Translations under genes and position numbers: made by a program
DNA from: Idiomarina piscisalsi
GTDB lineage: Bacteria; Pseudomonadota; Gammaproteobacteria; Enterobacterales; Alteromonadaceae
Length of the DNA stretch: 64,000 bases
Direction: 5' to 3'
Assembly: GCF_002211765.1 (NCBI RefSeq)
Contig: NZ_CP022133.1
Location: 2,523,499-2,587,498 of the forward strand
Notes under the pieces: model-generated
The model's database searches: none
What the model was told of the DNA's origin: nothing
What the model saw: only the letters and a program-made list of their open reading frames with translations
Shown: in pieces, positions 8,224-16,812 of the stretch
Position numbering within the stretch: position 1 is the stretch's first letter
Layout: each line of letters opens with the position of its first letter

Positions 8224-9786
8224 TTACTGCTTCTCAAGTTTCAGGTTGTGAAAGTCAAAACTGAAATCAGTGAAGTCTGCCACTGCTTCCATGGTTGCCG
8301 TCTTTATTTCGTTGTTTCTGTTCACATCAAAATCAATAAAGGCATCGGCTTCCAACAAGGGCTCATCCCAGCGCACAATAAAGGTATTGCCGTTGTAATG
8401 CTCCAGTGAGCCTTTCAGCATATTGGTATGCGTAAAGTCTATACTCAGCGTATCATCCTGCTCAGAAATAACGACATCGCCGTACCAAGCATCTTTATAG
8501 GTTCCCGCATATTTCGATAACGCCAGCGATGGCTGCGGATCATCAACGGCTTCTACTTTAAAATCCGCTTTTTTCTGAATGAATTCATGATATTTCTTAC
8601 TTTCATTAGCCACCCAGTCCTGGTCCGGCACATCCAGAACTTCTTCCAGCGACTCTTGCACTATTGCGGTTAACGCACCAAACGCCTGCTGGTTACTCAG
8701 AACGGTAATAGCAAACTCTTTTTCGGGAATAACCGTTGTGAAAGACAGCATGCCCAGAATACCGCCACTGTGCGACACGTGCTTAACGCCGTAGTAGTCC
8801 TTCACAAACCAGCCCAAACCATAACCACGGAAGTAGGTCCCCTGCTCTGCAGCGTTAGCCGATACCGGCAGTGGCGTAGTCAGTTGCCACATGTCATGCA
8901 GCGACTCCTCCTTAAACAAGCGTTCGCCGTTAGGCGTCTCTCCCTCATTTAAAAGGGTCAGTAACCAGCGGCTCATATCATCAACACTCGCTGCGGTTGC
9001 GCCGGCGGCAGAGAAGTCTTCCAAAAAGTCGAGCGGAAAACGATGTAACTTACCGTCCATTTCAATAGTGCCGACGGCTACATTGTCATAGCTTTCATCA
9101 ATACGGGAAAAGCCAATGGTACTTTCATCCATTTGCATCGGTCCAAACAGTGTTTGTTCAACGTACTGATGATACGGCATACCCGATACTTCGCTGATCA
9201 CCTCGCCGGCTGTCACAAACATTAAGTTGTTGTAGTCAAAGCGTTCGCGAAAACCGTGTTGAATAGGCACATTCGCCAACCCGGCAATCACTTCATCTGT
9301 GGTTTTATCGGTGTTCGGCCAAATCATCAGGTCACCGGCACCTAGCCCAAGACCAGAGCGGTGACTCAATAAATCACGAATGGTCAGTTCGCGAGTAATG
9401 TACGGGTCTGCCAGTTTAAAACTGGGTAAGTGTTCAATGACTTTGTCATTCCAGCCTAACTTGCCCTGCTCAACCAGAGTCGCCATAGCCGCAGCGGTAA
9501 ATGCCTTGGTATGAGAAGCTATGCCAAACAAGGTGGTTGGCGTAACCGGTTGCTGCGACTCCATATCCCGCACACCGAAGCCTTCGGCCAGAATGACTTC
9601 ACCGTCTTTTACCGCAACTACCGCCAAGCCCGGAATGTTAAAAGCATCCAACGACTGCTCTGCGGTCTGGCGAATTTTTTGCTCGAGTGAAGTACCTTCT
9701 TCTGGCTCGACCTTTGCGCTGTCAGAGCAAGCCACTAAAGCGCCAGCAATGGCACTAACACACAAAATTTTGGAGAGCGTTTTCAT
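8224..9786 (-). CDS. Serine hydrolase of the class C beta-lactamase / EstB family, lipoprotein
   Basis: 520 residues with a lipoprotein signal peptide (lipobox LVAC, Cys20), so the enzyme should be anchored in the cell envelope. The penicillin-binding-protein fold is shown by the catalytic SxxK tetrad (SHTK, Ser91-Lys94), the YxN motif (YNN, 185-187) and the HSG box (about 339-341). The catalytic domain spans about 35-370. A C-terminal beta-rich extension (about 420-520) resembles the DUF3471-type domain on related secreted hydrolases. Family members include esterases, D-aminopeptidases and beta-lactamases; substrate cannot be fixed from sequence. Confidence 0.88.
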   Translation of the reverse strand: MKTLSKILCVSAIAGALVACSDSAKVEPEEGTSLEQKIRQTAEQSLDAFNIPGLAVVAVKDGEVILAEGFGVRDMESQQPVTPTTLFGIASHTKAFTAAAMATLVEQGKLGWNDKVIEHLPSFKLADPYITRELTIRDLLSHRSGLGLGAGDLMIWPNTDKTTDEVIAGLANVPIQHGFRERFDYNNLMFVTAGEVISEVSGMPYHQYVEQTLFGPMQMDESTIGFSRIDESYDNVAVGTIEMDGKLHRFPLDFLEDFSAAGATAASVDDMSRWLLTLLNEGETPNGERLFKEESLHDMWQLTTPLPVSANAAEQGTYFRGYGLGWFVKDYYGVKHVSHSGGILGMLSFTTVIPEKEFAITVLSNQQAFGALTAIVQESLEEVLDVPDQDWVANESKKYHEFIQKKADFKVEAVDDPQPSLALSKYAGTYKDAWYGDVVISEQDDTLSIDFTHTNMLKGSLEHYNGNTFIVRWDEPLLEADAFIDFDVNRNNEIKTATMEAVADFTDFSFDFHNLKLEKQ

Positions 9787-9876
9787 GATGATCTAACCTT
9801 TTTCTTGTTTTCTAACAGACTACCACAACCGAATTAACTTTTACCGATATCAACTATAGCGGAAACCGAATTCATC

Positions 9877-9963
9877 GTGCTTTTATCGGGTTTAGTCTTA
9901 ATCGCTTTGCCTGTCAGTGGGTTATGGTTTTATATTAAACGCAGACAACTTAAGAAAACCTAA
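9877..9963 (+). CDS. Possible 28-residue single-span membrane protein
   Basis: A GTG-started frame encoding one hydrophobic helix followed by a basic tail (KRRQLKKT) ends 15 bases before the M17 aminopeptidase start. The composition is exactly that of a small membrane peptide, but the ribosome site is weak and the frame overlaps a plausible promoter for the next gene (TTGCCT 9907, 18-base spacer, TATATT 9931). Either reading may be right; only one is likely functional. Confidence 0.22.
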   Translation: MLLSGLVLIALPVSGLWFYIKRRQLKKT

Positions 9964-9978
9964 CTCAAGGAAAACATT

Positions 9979-11514
9979 ATGTCGTTAAAACAGGTCATGA
10001 GTGCTCTGGCTGTTTCTTCGGTTTTGTCGCTGCCTGCGTTGGCAAGTGACTATCTGGACACGTCCACGAGCTTTTCTGATGAAAACAAAAACACCAAAAC
10101 TCGCGTTATTTTCGTACCAGAAGGTACGGCAGTTGAGCTACCAGAATGGTCAGGCTCTGATGTAAATGCCGTTAGCCGCGCTGCAGAAATTGAAGAATTT
10201 AAAGGCGAAGCGTCACAGTTAACCACAGTGATTGCCCCGGAAGGCACCAAAGCCAATCACCTGCTTCTGGCGGGCGTCGGTAACCCGGCTGAACTTTCCC
10301 GTTTTAAAGCCGAGAAGTTAGGCGCGTCTATTGCCGCTGCTTTAAAGCCTGAGTTAGAAAGCGTTGTTTTCGATACACGCCTGATCAGCAACCCAGGCAT
10401 TGCTGCTGAGCTGAGTGCACACATTGCTCATGGCATCGACCTGCGCAATTACCGCTTCGACCGCTACCAGTCCGAGCCAAAAGAACGTCCAAAAACAGCA
10501 TACCATTGGTTAGTAAATAGCCCTGACATGGCAGAGAAAAAATATCTGGCCTCGCGCGCCATTGCTGAAGGCGTGTTTGTTGCCCGCGACATTACCGCTC
10601 TGCCCGGCAGCGACGGCTACCCTGAAGCTATTGTGAAATTAGCTCAGGAAGCCATGAAAGACTTAAACATTGAGCTGACCATTGTCACGCCTGAGCAGGT
10701 CGACGAAATGGGTATGGGTTTATTAAAAAGTGTTAGCCAGGGCAGCCAACACGGCTCTTACCTGCTGACCGCACACTATAAAGGCAGTAACGCCGACCCA
10801 ATCGCATTGGTCGGTAAAGGCAATACCTTTGACACTGGTGGCTATAACTTAAAAACCAGTTCTTCGTCTATTTTGCGCATGCAAACCGACAAAGCTGGCG
10901 CTGGAGCCGTTATTGGCGCAGTTATGGCGCTAGCGGCACAAGAAGCACCGGTCAATGTGGTTGCTATAGCACCGCTGTCGCACAACCTCATTTCTGGTTC
11001 AGCAACATTACCAGGCGACGTCGTTAAAGCCGGTGACGGTACTTTGGTAGAAATTGCTAACACCGACGCCGAAGGACGTCTGATTCTTGGCGACGGTAAC
11101 TGGTATGCCAACGACAAATTCAAACCTCGCGCCATTGCCAATATTGCGACCTTAACCGGTTCGAAAGTTGGTGCATTGGGTACTGGCTACGCAGCTTTAT
11201 TTGCATCCGAGGACGACTTACGCTCAGCTATTATCGAGGCTGGCAATGTCACTGGTGAGAAAGTCTGGGAGCTGCCATTAGCAGGCTATGACGGTATTAT
11301 CGACAGTCCACTGGCCGATATTCGTAACATTGGATCTCCGGGCACACAGGCCGGTGCAGCGTTTCTTAAGCACTTCGCCGGCGACACGCCGTGGATCCAT
11401 ATCGATATGGCCGCTGACGCAATGGTCAGTTCAGATACCGGTATTCATCCGGCAGGACCAACCGGCTTCGGAGTGCGCTTATTAACTGAGTGGGTTCATC
11501 AGTTAGAAAACTAA
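9979..11514 (+). CDS. Exported M17-family leucyl aminopeptidase
   Basis: Metallo-aminopeptidase removing N-terminal residues from peptides. Of 511 residues, 1-22 form a signal peptide (hydrophobic core, cleavage after ALA), unusual for M17 enzymes such as PepA, which are cytoplasmic. The catalytic domain carries the family signature NTDAEGRL (361-368) with metal ligands D363 and E365 and catalytic R367, plus VGKG-FDTGG (278-288) with K280 and D285. A following TDKAGAG (303-309) replaces the more usual D-M-GGA pattern. AAGGAAA precedes the ATG. It is followed by its own terminator and probably acts in peptide scavenging with the neighbouring secreted hydrolases. Confidence 0.9.
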   Translation: MSLKQVMSALAVSSVLSLPALASDYLDTSTSFSDENKNTKTRVIFVPEGTAVELPEWSGSDVNAVSRAAEIEEFKGEASQLTTVIAPEGTKANHLLLAGVGNPAELSRFKAEKLGASIAAALKPELESVVFDTRLISNPGIAAELSAHIAHGIDLRNYRFDRYQSEPKERPKTAYHWLVNSPDMAEKKYLASRAIAEGVFVARDITALPGSDGYPEAIVKLAQEAMKDLNIELTIVTPEQVDEMGMGLLKSVSQGSQHGSYLLTAHYKGSNADPIALVGKGNTFDTGGYNLKTSSSSILRMQTDKAGAGAVIGAVMALAAQEAPVNVVAIAPLSHNLISGSATLPGDVVKAGDGTLVEIANTDAEGRLILGDGNWYANDKFKPRAIANIATLTGSKVGALGTGYAALFASEDDLRSAIIEAGNVTGEKVWELPLAGYDGIIDSPLADIRNIGSPGTQAGAAFLKHFAGDTPWIHIDMAADAMVSSDTGIHPAGPTGFGVRLLTEWVHQLEN

Positions 11515-11537
11515 GCAACACCAGATCTCTCATAACA

Positions 11538-11563
11538 AGCACCCACAAATGGGTGCTTTTTTT
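11538..11563 (+). terminator. Rho-independent terminator of the M17 aminopeptidase gene
   Basis: Perfect 8-bp stem AGCACCCA / TGGGTGCT with loop CAAA, followed by a run of T. It lies directly between two convergent genes. Confidence 0.9.
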
Positions 11564-11565
11564 AA

Positions 11566-12924
11566 CTACTGCGCATAAGCAGCGAGAATTTCCTCAACTT
11601 TCTTATCAATAGCTTCTCGACTCAGCCATTGCCCACGCACCATAACCCCTTGGTTCTCTCGCAGGGTATCGGGGTTCTCCAAAGGGTTATCCTTTAACAG
11701 AATAAAGTCAGCACGATGTCCGGCGGCAATTCGTCCAAAGGTATCCTGTTCGGCAAAGTAGTCGCCTGCCGCTACCGTGGCGGAACGCAGAATATCAGCC
11801 ATAGGTATACCCGCTTCCGACATCAGACGTATTTCGTGGTGTACCGAATAACCCGGAACGCTGAACAACTGTGGCGCATCGGTTCCAAAAATGATCTTTG
11901 CGCCGCCTTCATGCAGAGCGTGTAGTAGCTTTTGGCGATTTTCCTGCTGCACTTGTGCCTGTTCCTGATTGAAGTAGCTGCTGGGGTTATCGTAGTAGTT
12001 TAGCCACCCTTCCCGAACAGCCGTTGGTACCAACTGAATTTCCGGGTACTCTTTCAGTTTGTTCGGATCGCCCGCCCCTATCAGGGTTTTCCATAAGGCC
12101 TGAGTGGGCACAACCGCAATATCATGCTCCAGTGTCATAGCCACCAGCAAATCAAGTTCGCCCTGCGTTATTTCTCTGTTCATGGCATCAACGTAAGCCA
12201 GGTAACCGTCCAGGTGATCAATGGTTCTCTGGCCTGCTTCCATGGCTCGTTTTAATCCGACCTCTGCCGGCACATGTCCGGCAAAGTCCATGCCCGCCTG
12301 TCGAGCCGTGCCTGCCATAGCCTCATATTCTTCAAGGGTTAACCCCGGATGCACTTTTAGTAAGTCCCACCCTTCTTCACGTTGGGCTATAACCCGCTCC
12401 GTTACCTGTTCAACCGACTCTATGGTATTGCCACTAAAGCTGGGCCCGGCTAAATATAAAGTTGGCCCCTGACGCTCTCCCGATTCAATGTCTGATTTCA
12501 GCTGCAGCTGGTGCGGATAGCCCAGCATGCCACGCACCGTTGTTACGCCATTGGCAATGTACAAAAACAACATGTCGTCGGCGTAGCGTTTAGGGAAGTC
12601 ACCAAAGTCTGTTGCCGGCGGCACATGACCGTGCATTTCTGCCATACCCGGAAGAGCGTATTGTCCCTCAGCATCAATTATTCGCGTGTTGTCATCAAAA
12701 ACCGGGGCTTCAGCACTCGAAAATACGCCACTAATGTAGCCGTTATTCACCACCAGTGTTTGTTGATCAATGACATTAGGCTCGCCCTTAAGCCAGTCAA
12801 TGACAGTGACGTTTTTAACGACGTAGTCGGCACTGCGGGTTTCATTACCCTGAGGTTCGGCGTTATTACAAGCCGATAAAAATAAGGCCGCAACAGTTGC
12901 GGCCAGAAGGTGAGTCAATTTCAT
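11566..12924 (-). CDS. Amidohydrolase-superfamily lipoprotein
   Basis: Metal-dependent hydrolase of the imidazolonepropionase/prolidase-like branch. The start is placed at ATG 12924, preceded by GGAGG, rather than at the upstream 12945 ATG; this exposes a lipoprotein signal peptide (LSAC, Cys19). Of 452 residues, the metal site is shown by HGH (98-100), later histidines in GHV (217) and DHL (237), and the catalytic aspartate in FGTDAP (349). A small N-terminal and C-terminal beta domain (RADFILLKDNP) flank the barrel. Substrate is unknown; relatives act on amides and dipeptides. Convergent with the M17 gene. Confidence 0.87.
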   Translation of the reverse strand: MKLTHLLAATVAALFLSACNNAEPQGNETRSADYVVKNVTVIDWLKGEPNVIDQQTLVVNNGYISGVFSSAEAPVFDDNTRIIDAEGQYALPGMAEMHGHVPPATDFGDFPKRYADDMLFLYIANGVTTVRGMLGYPHQLQLKSDIESGERQGPTLYLAGPSFSGNTIESVEQVTERVIAQREEGWDLLKVHPGLTLEEYEAMAGTARQAGMDFAGHVPAEVGLKRAMEAGQRTIDHLDGYLAYVDAMNREITQGELDLLVAMTLEHDIAVVPTQALWKTLIGAGDPNKLKEYPEIQLVPTAVREGWLNYYDNPSSYFNQEQAQVQQENRQKLLHALHEGGAKIIFGTDAPQLFSVPGYSVHHEIRLMSEAGIPMADILRSATVAAGDYFAEQDTFGRIAAGHRADFILLKDNPLENPDTLRENQGVMVRGQWLSREAIDKKVEEILAAYAQ

Positions 12925-12969
12925 TTTGGTTGCCTCCGGCGTCAAATCTGCCTTTAGCCTAGCGCAAGC

Positions 12970-13074
12970 TTACAATAAAGCCCAGCGGATCAGGCTACCA
13001 ACTAAGGTGACAGCCAGTACACCCAGGCACCACAGGCCGACAAACCATAGCCATTTTTTAAATACAGGCTTCAT
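12970..13074 (-). CDS. Small cytochrome bd-associated membrane protein (DUF2474/CydX-like)
   Basis: A 34-residue protein, MKPVFKKWLWFVGLW followed by one hydrophobic helix and RWALL, of the small DUF2474-type family that accompanies cydAB. The ATG overlaps the cydB stop by one base (TGATG), so it is translationally coupled as the third gene of the operon. CydX-type peptides stabilise the haem-containing oxidase. The Trp-rich N-terminus and single transmembrane helix fit this role. Confidence 0.85.
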   Translation of the reverse strand: MKPVFKKWLWFVGLWCLGVLAVTLVGSLIRWALL

Positions 13075-14075
13075 CAGTCGTGATACCCGCTGTTCGGGTC
13101 TACCTTACCTCTGAACACCCAATAGGTATAACCCGTGTAGGCAAAGATAATCGGCAAGAGCACTACAGCGCCAATAAGTAAAAACTTCAGGCTGTTGTCC
13201 GGCGCGGCGGCCTGCCACAAGGTAATGCTGCGCGGTACCAGGTAAGGGAAAATGCTGACCGCAAACCCGGCAAAGGACAGTAAAAACAGGCCAAGCCCCC
13301 AGAGGTAAGGTCGTCCTTCCTGCCGTTTTTGTAACGATCGCAGTAAGCCCAGAGTAATAACCACCAACAATATCGGTAACACCCACAAGCCAACCGATGC
13401 TGGGTAAGTAAACCAACGCTCGGCAATGTAGCTGTCAACGTAAGGCAAATAAAGACTGACAAAGGCAATGCAGGCAACCAGTAAAATGGCGCTGTACCAG
13501 CCCGCGCGATAACTTTGACGCTGCAGGTCACCTTTGGTTTTCATGACTAACCAGGTCGCTCCCAGCATCATATAGCCAATAACCACCGCCACACCGCAGA
13601 AGAAACTAAATGGGGTCAGCCAGTCAAACCAACCGCCAGAATACGCCCTATCAGTAACCTCTATACCCTGTAGCATTGCACCTAACATAATACCCTGACT
13701 CAGTGCGGCTATTAGCGAGCCAACGATAAAAGACAAGTCCCAGATGCCTTTCGCCCGCTTGGTTTTAAAGCGATACTCAAAAGCCACACCGCGAAAAATA
13801 AGTCCCAGCAGCATCGCAATAACCGGCATATAAAGAGCCGGCATCAGCACCGAATACGCGAGCGGAAACACCGCCAGCAAGCCACCGCCGCCAAGCACTA
13901 GCCAGGTTTCATTACCATCCCAGACTGGCGCCACGGTGTTCATCATGACGTCGCGGTCTTCTTCTTTTTTAAACCAGGGGAAAAGCAGTGCAATTCCCAG
14001 GTCAAAGCCGTCCAGTGCAACGTAAGCAAATACGGCGACCGAAATTAGTATTGCCCAAATCAGTGCGTAATCCAT
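13074..14075 (-). CDS. cydB: Cytochrome bd ubiquinol oxidase subunit II
   Basis: Membrane subunit of the quinol:O2 oxidoreductase. 333 residues with about eight to nine hydrophobic helices; the N-terminus (IWAILISVAVFAYVALDGFDLG) and the WDGNETWLV motif (about 52-60) are hallmarks of CydB. It begins three bases after the cydA stop, with GAGGAGG inside the end of cydA as its ribosome site, and is followed by the 34-residue accessory protein in a one-base overlap. Confidence 0.96.
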   Translation of the reverse strand: MDYALIWAILISVAVFAYVALDGFDLGIALLFPWFKKEEDRDVMMNTVAPVWDGNETWLVLGGGGLLAVFPLAYSVLMPALYMPVIAMLLGLIFRGVAFEYRFKTKRAKGIWDLSFIVGSLIAALSQGIMLGAMLQGIEVTDRAYSGGWFDWLTPFSFFCGVAVVIGYMMLGATWLVMKTKGDLQRQSYRAGWYSAILLVACIAFVSLYLPYVDSYIAERWFTYPASVGLWVLPILLVVITLGLLRSLQKRQEGRPYLWGLGLFLLSFAGFAVSIFPYLVPRSITLWQAAAPDNSLKFLLIGAVVLLPIIFAYTGYTYWVFRGKVDPNSGYHD

Positions 14076-14078
14076 AGC

Positions 14079-15467
14079 TTAGGCCTCCTCATCGTAAATG
14101 CGTTCAGCCGCCATTGTAGGCTTATGCTTAGCATAATCAGGAATGGTCACTTTCTCAGGGTCTCCAGCCATTTTGCGCAGAATATAGAACGTACCGGCAC
14201 CAAAAACGAGGAAGTAGACCACAATAAAGGCGATTAGGCTGCCTGCGACACCGGCTTTATCAATAGGAGACGCCGCATCGGCGGTACGTAGCAAGCCCTG
14301 AATAACCCAAGGCTGACGCCCAACTTCGGTGACTATCCAACCAGCAATAACAGCAACAAAACCCATTGGCCCCATAAACACACTGAAGCGCAATAGCAGA
14401 CTATTATCGTAAAGCTTACCGCGTAACCGTTGCAGACCAGACCATAACCCTGCAAGCACCATTAACACACCAATACCAACCATAATTCTGAATGCCCAGA
14501 ACACGGTTGCCACTGGCGGCCATTCTTCACGCGGAAATTGGTCGAGGCCAGTGACTTCGGCGTTAATATCGTGCTTCAGAATAATGCTGGCAAGGCCGGG
14601 AACTTTTAGTGCGTAATCGACTGTCGCCGTTTCTTCGTTGGGCAAGCCGAACAGATATAAAGGCGCTTCAGCTTCCGTATGGAAGTGTCCTTCCATTGCT
14701 GCAACTTTGGCCGGCTGATGCTCCTGCGTATTCAGTCCATGAAAATCGCCAACAAGAACCTGCAACGGTGCCACAATAAGCGCCATCCACATGGCCATGG
14801 AAAACATTTTACGTGCCGCCGCATTGGTTTTGTCTTTCAGCAAATGCAGAGCACCGACTGCACCCACCACAAAAGCGACGGTCAGATAAGCCGCCAGCAG
14901 CATATGCGCCAGCCGATAGGGAAAAGAAGGATTAAAGACCACGTCAAACCAATCGGTAACGATAAACTGACCAACATCGTTCATGGCGTAGCCTGCCGGA
15001 GTTTGCATCCAGCTGTTTACCGACAGTATCCAAAACGCTGAAAGGGCTGTGCCAAATGCCACCATCAAGGTAGCGAAGAAATGCAGCTTTTCGCCGACTT
15101 TATTCATGCCAAACAGCATGACGCCTAAGAAGCCCGCCTCAAGGAAAAAAGCTGTCAGCACTTCGTAGCCCATTAGTGGCCCGATAACCGGCCCTGCCTT
15201 GTCTGAGAATACCGACCAGTTCGTACCAAACTGGTAACTCATCACAATGCCCGACACTACCCCCATACCAAAAGCGACGGCGAAAATCTTGACCCAGTAT
15301 CGGAATAATTTCTGGTAGACCGGATTTCTGGTTTTTAGATATAGCCCTTCTAGAACGGCTAAATAACTAGCCACCCCAATCGTGAAGGCAGGGAAAATAA
15401 TGTGAAACGCAACAGTAAAAGCGAACTGAAAGCGCGCCAGAAATAGCGCGTCAAAACTCTCAAACAT
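14079..15467 (-). CDS. cydA: Cytochrome bd ubiquinol oxidase subunit I, short-Q-loop (CIO) type
   Basis: Haem-bearing subunit that oxidises ubiquinol and reduces oxygen. At 462 residues it is shorter than the E. coli type (over 500), consistent with the short Q-loop of the cyanide-insensitive CioA branch. The N-terminus (ARFQFAFTVAFHIIFPAFTIG, with His near residue 20) is typical of that branch. The GWIVTEVGRQPWV segment (about 375-387) is the conserved quinol-region signature. ATG 15467 is chosen; a GTG at 15476 is possible, and neither has a clear ribosome site. An FNR-type box lies 45 bases upstream. Confidence 0.95.
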   Translation of the reverse strand: MFESFDALFLARFQFAFTVAFHIIFPAFTIGVASYLAVLEGLYLKTRNPVYQKLFRYWVKIFAVAFGMGVVSGIVMSYQFGTNWSVFSDKAGPVIGPLMGYEVLTAFFLEAGFLGVMLFGMNKVGEKLHFFATLMVAFGTALSAFWILSVNSWMQTPAGYAMNDVGQFIVTDWFDVVFNPSFPYRLAHMLLAAYLTVAFVVGAVGALHLLKDKTNAAARKMFSMAMWMALIVAPLQVLVGDFHGLNTQEHQPAKVAAMEGHFHTEAEAPLYLFGLPNEETATVDYALKVPGLASIILKHDINAEVTGLDQFPREEWPPVATVFWAFRIMVGIGVLMVLAGLWSGLQRLRGKLYDNSLLLRFSVFMGPMGFVAVIAGWIVTEVGRQPWVIQGLLRTADAASPIDKAGVAGSLIAFIVVYFLVFGAGTFYILRKMAGDPEKVTIPDYAKHKPTMAAERIYDEEA

Positions 15468-15511
15468 GGCAAGCACCGGTTGTTTAGGATTGCCTTAAGT
15501 ATACGCCCTTA

Positions 15512-15525
15512 TTGATAAAGATCAG
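15512..15525 (-). promoter_or_regulatory. FNR/ANR-type operator of the cyd operon
   Basis: TTGATAAAGATCAG matches the TTGAT-N4-ATCAA dyad at all but the last base. On the minus strand it lies eight bases upstream of a TATACT -10 candidate, so it overlaps the -35/spacer zone. That position favours repression, as reported for ANR at cioAB in Pseudomonas aeruginosa. Confidence 0.65.
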
Positions 15526-15591
15526 GTGCGCTTGCAGGACAAATACTAATAATTGCCATACTTTTTGTATGGCTAATAGCGTAATAAGCCT

Positions 15592-16683
15592 CTACACCTT
15601 AACTCTCGGCACTCTCACGCTAACACCCGTGAGCAAATGCCAGGAAATAGTACCAGCACATGCGGCAATTTGACGCACGTCGATATTCGGACCCCAGAGT
15701 TCAACATCATCGCCAATTTGTACATCAGCAACATCCGTCACATCTATGGTCAGCATATCCATTGACACACGACCAGCTAAACCAACGATCTGCCCACGAA
15801 CCATAGCAGGCGTTCCGTTTTCAGCCTGGCGAGGATACCCGTCCGCATAGCCCATTGCCACGGTTGCTATAAGACTTGGTCGTTGAGCGGTCCACGCACT
15901 ACCGTAGCCAACCGACTCTCCTCTCTCTAGCTTATGCAACGCAATGATGGGAGCAACTAAACGCATGGCTGGCTTTAAACTCGCCTGCACCTCCGTGACC
16001 GCTGACGGATTAACGCCGTACAACAATAATCCAGCCCTGACCCAGTCATTCTCTTGCAACACCCACTGGGTCTCCGGATTCAATAAGCCAGCTGAATTAT
16101 GAAAACTGCGGGCTTGGTAGCCGTCGGTGCTTTCAGACAGCTGGCAAAACAGTCGCTTTTGCTCTGCGTTCAGCTTATGGTCTGCATCCGCATTGGCTAA
16201 ATGCGACATAAGAGTGACGCCCAACACATTCCGGCTTGCGTTTAGCCTTACCATGGCCTGCTGAGTCTGCTCTTCAGACCAACCCAACCGGTGCATGCCG
16301 GTATCAACTTTTAGCCATACCCACAGCGGCTTATTTAACGCAGTTTGTTCAATAGCCTGCAATTGCTGCTCACAGTGAACTACCGGGCTCAGGTTATGCT
16401 CTGCGCACACGGAAAGTTCCGACGCTGAAAAACAGCCCTCTAAAATGACTAAGGGCCCAGTGTAACCGGTCTCGCGAACGGCTAAGGCTTCTTCCATAAA
16501 ACCAGCCGCCATGCCATCCACATGAGGCGTCAACGCCTGAGCAGCAGGCGCAACACCATGTCCGTACCCATCCGCTTTTACTACGCCCAATAGCTTTCCG
16601 CCATTCATTGTCTTACGTACCCACTGAGCGTTATGCGCAATTGCTGCAGTCGATATTTCGGCGCGAGTTTGGCGGTAGTGCAT
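15592..16683 (-). CDS. alr: Alanine racemase
   Basis: PLP enzyme making D-alanine for peptidoglycan. 363 residues. The PLP-binding motif VVKADGYGHG places the Schiff-base lysine at residue 36, at the N-terminus of the TIM barrel. GYGSAW (about 259-264) begins the C-terminal beta domain, which carries the second catalytic tyrosine. Family length is normal. It is transcribed alone and diverges from the S9 peptidase gene, with about 130 bases between them. Confidence 0.95.
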   Translation of the reverse strand: MHYRQTRAEISTAAIAHNAQWVRKTMNGGKLLGVVKADGYGHGVAPAAQALTPHVDGMAAGFMEEALAVRETGYTGPLVILEGCFSASELSVCAEHNLSPVVHCEQQLQAIEQTALNKPLWVWLKVDTGMHRLGWSEEQTQQAMVRLNASRNVLGVTLMSHLANADADHKLNAEQKRLFCQLSESTDGYQARSFHNSAGLLNPETQWVLQENDWVRAGLLLYGVNPSAVTEVQASLKPAMRLVAPIIALHKLERGESVGYGSAWTAQRPSLIATVAMGYADGYPRQAENGTPAMVRGQIVGLAGRVSMDMLTIDVTDVADVQIGDDVELWGPNIDVRQIAACAGTISWHLLTGVSVRVPRVKV

Positions 16684-16812
16684 GGGATTTCCTTTTTCCT
16701 GTTTTGGAGGCAGAGCGTCAGTTTACCGTATTTTCTGCGAACTTGAACGGAACTCTTTGCATCGCTTCGTCAGCTTGAGTAACGTAAAGCCATAACCGAA
16801 AGGAGAACAACA

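Noticed and set aside
13105..13531. Two overlapping minus-strand frames inside cydB
   Set aside because: Shadow frames of an intact cydB with its full set of membrane helices and motifs.
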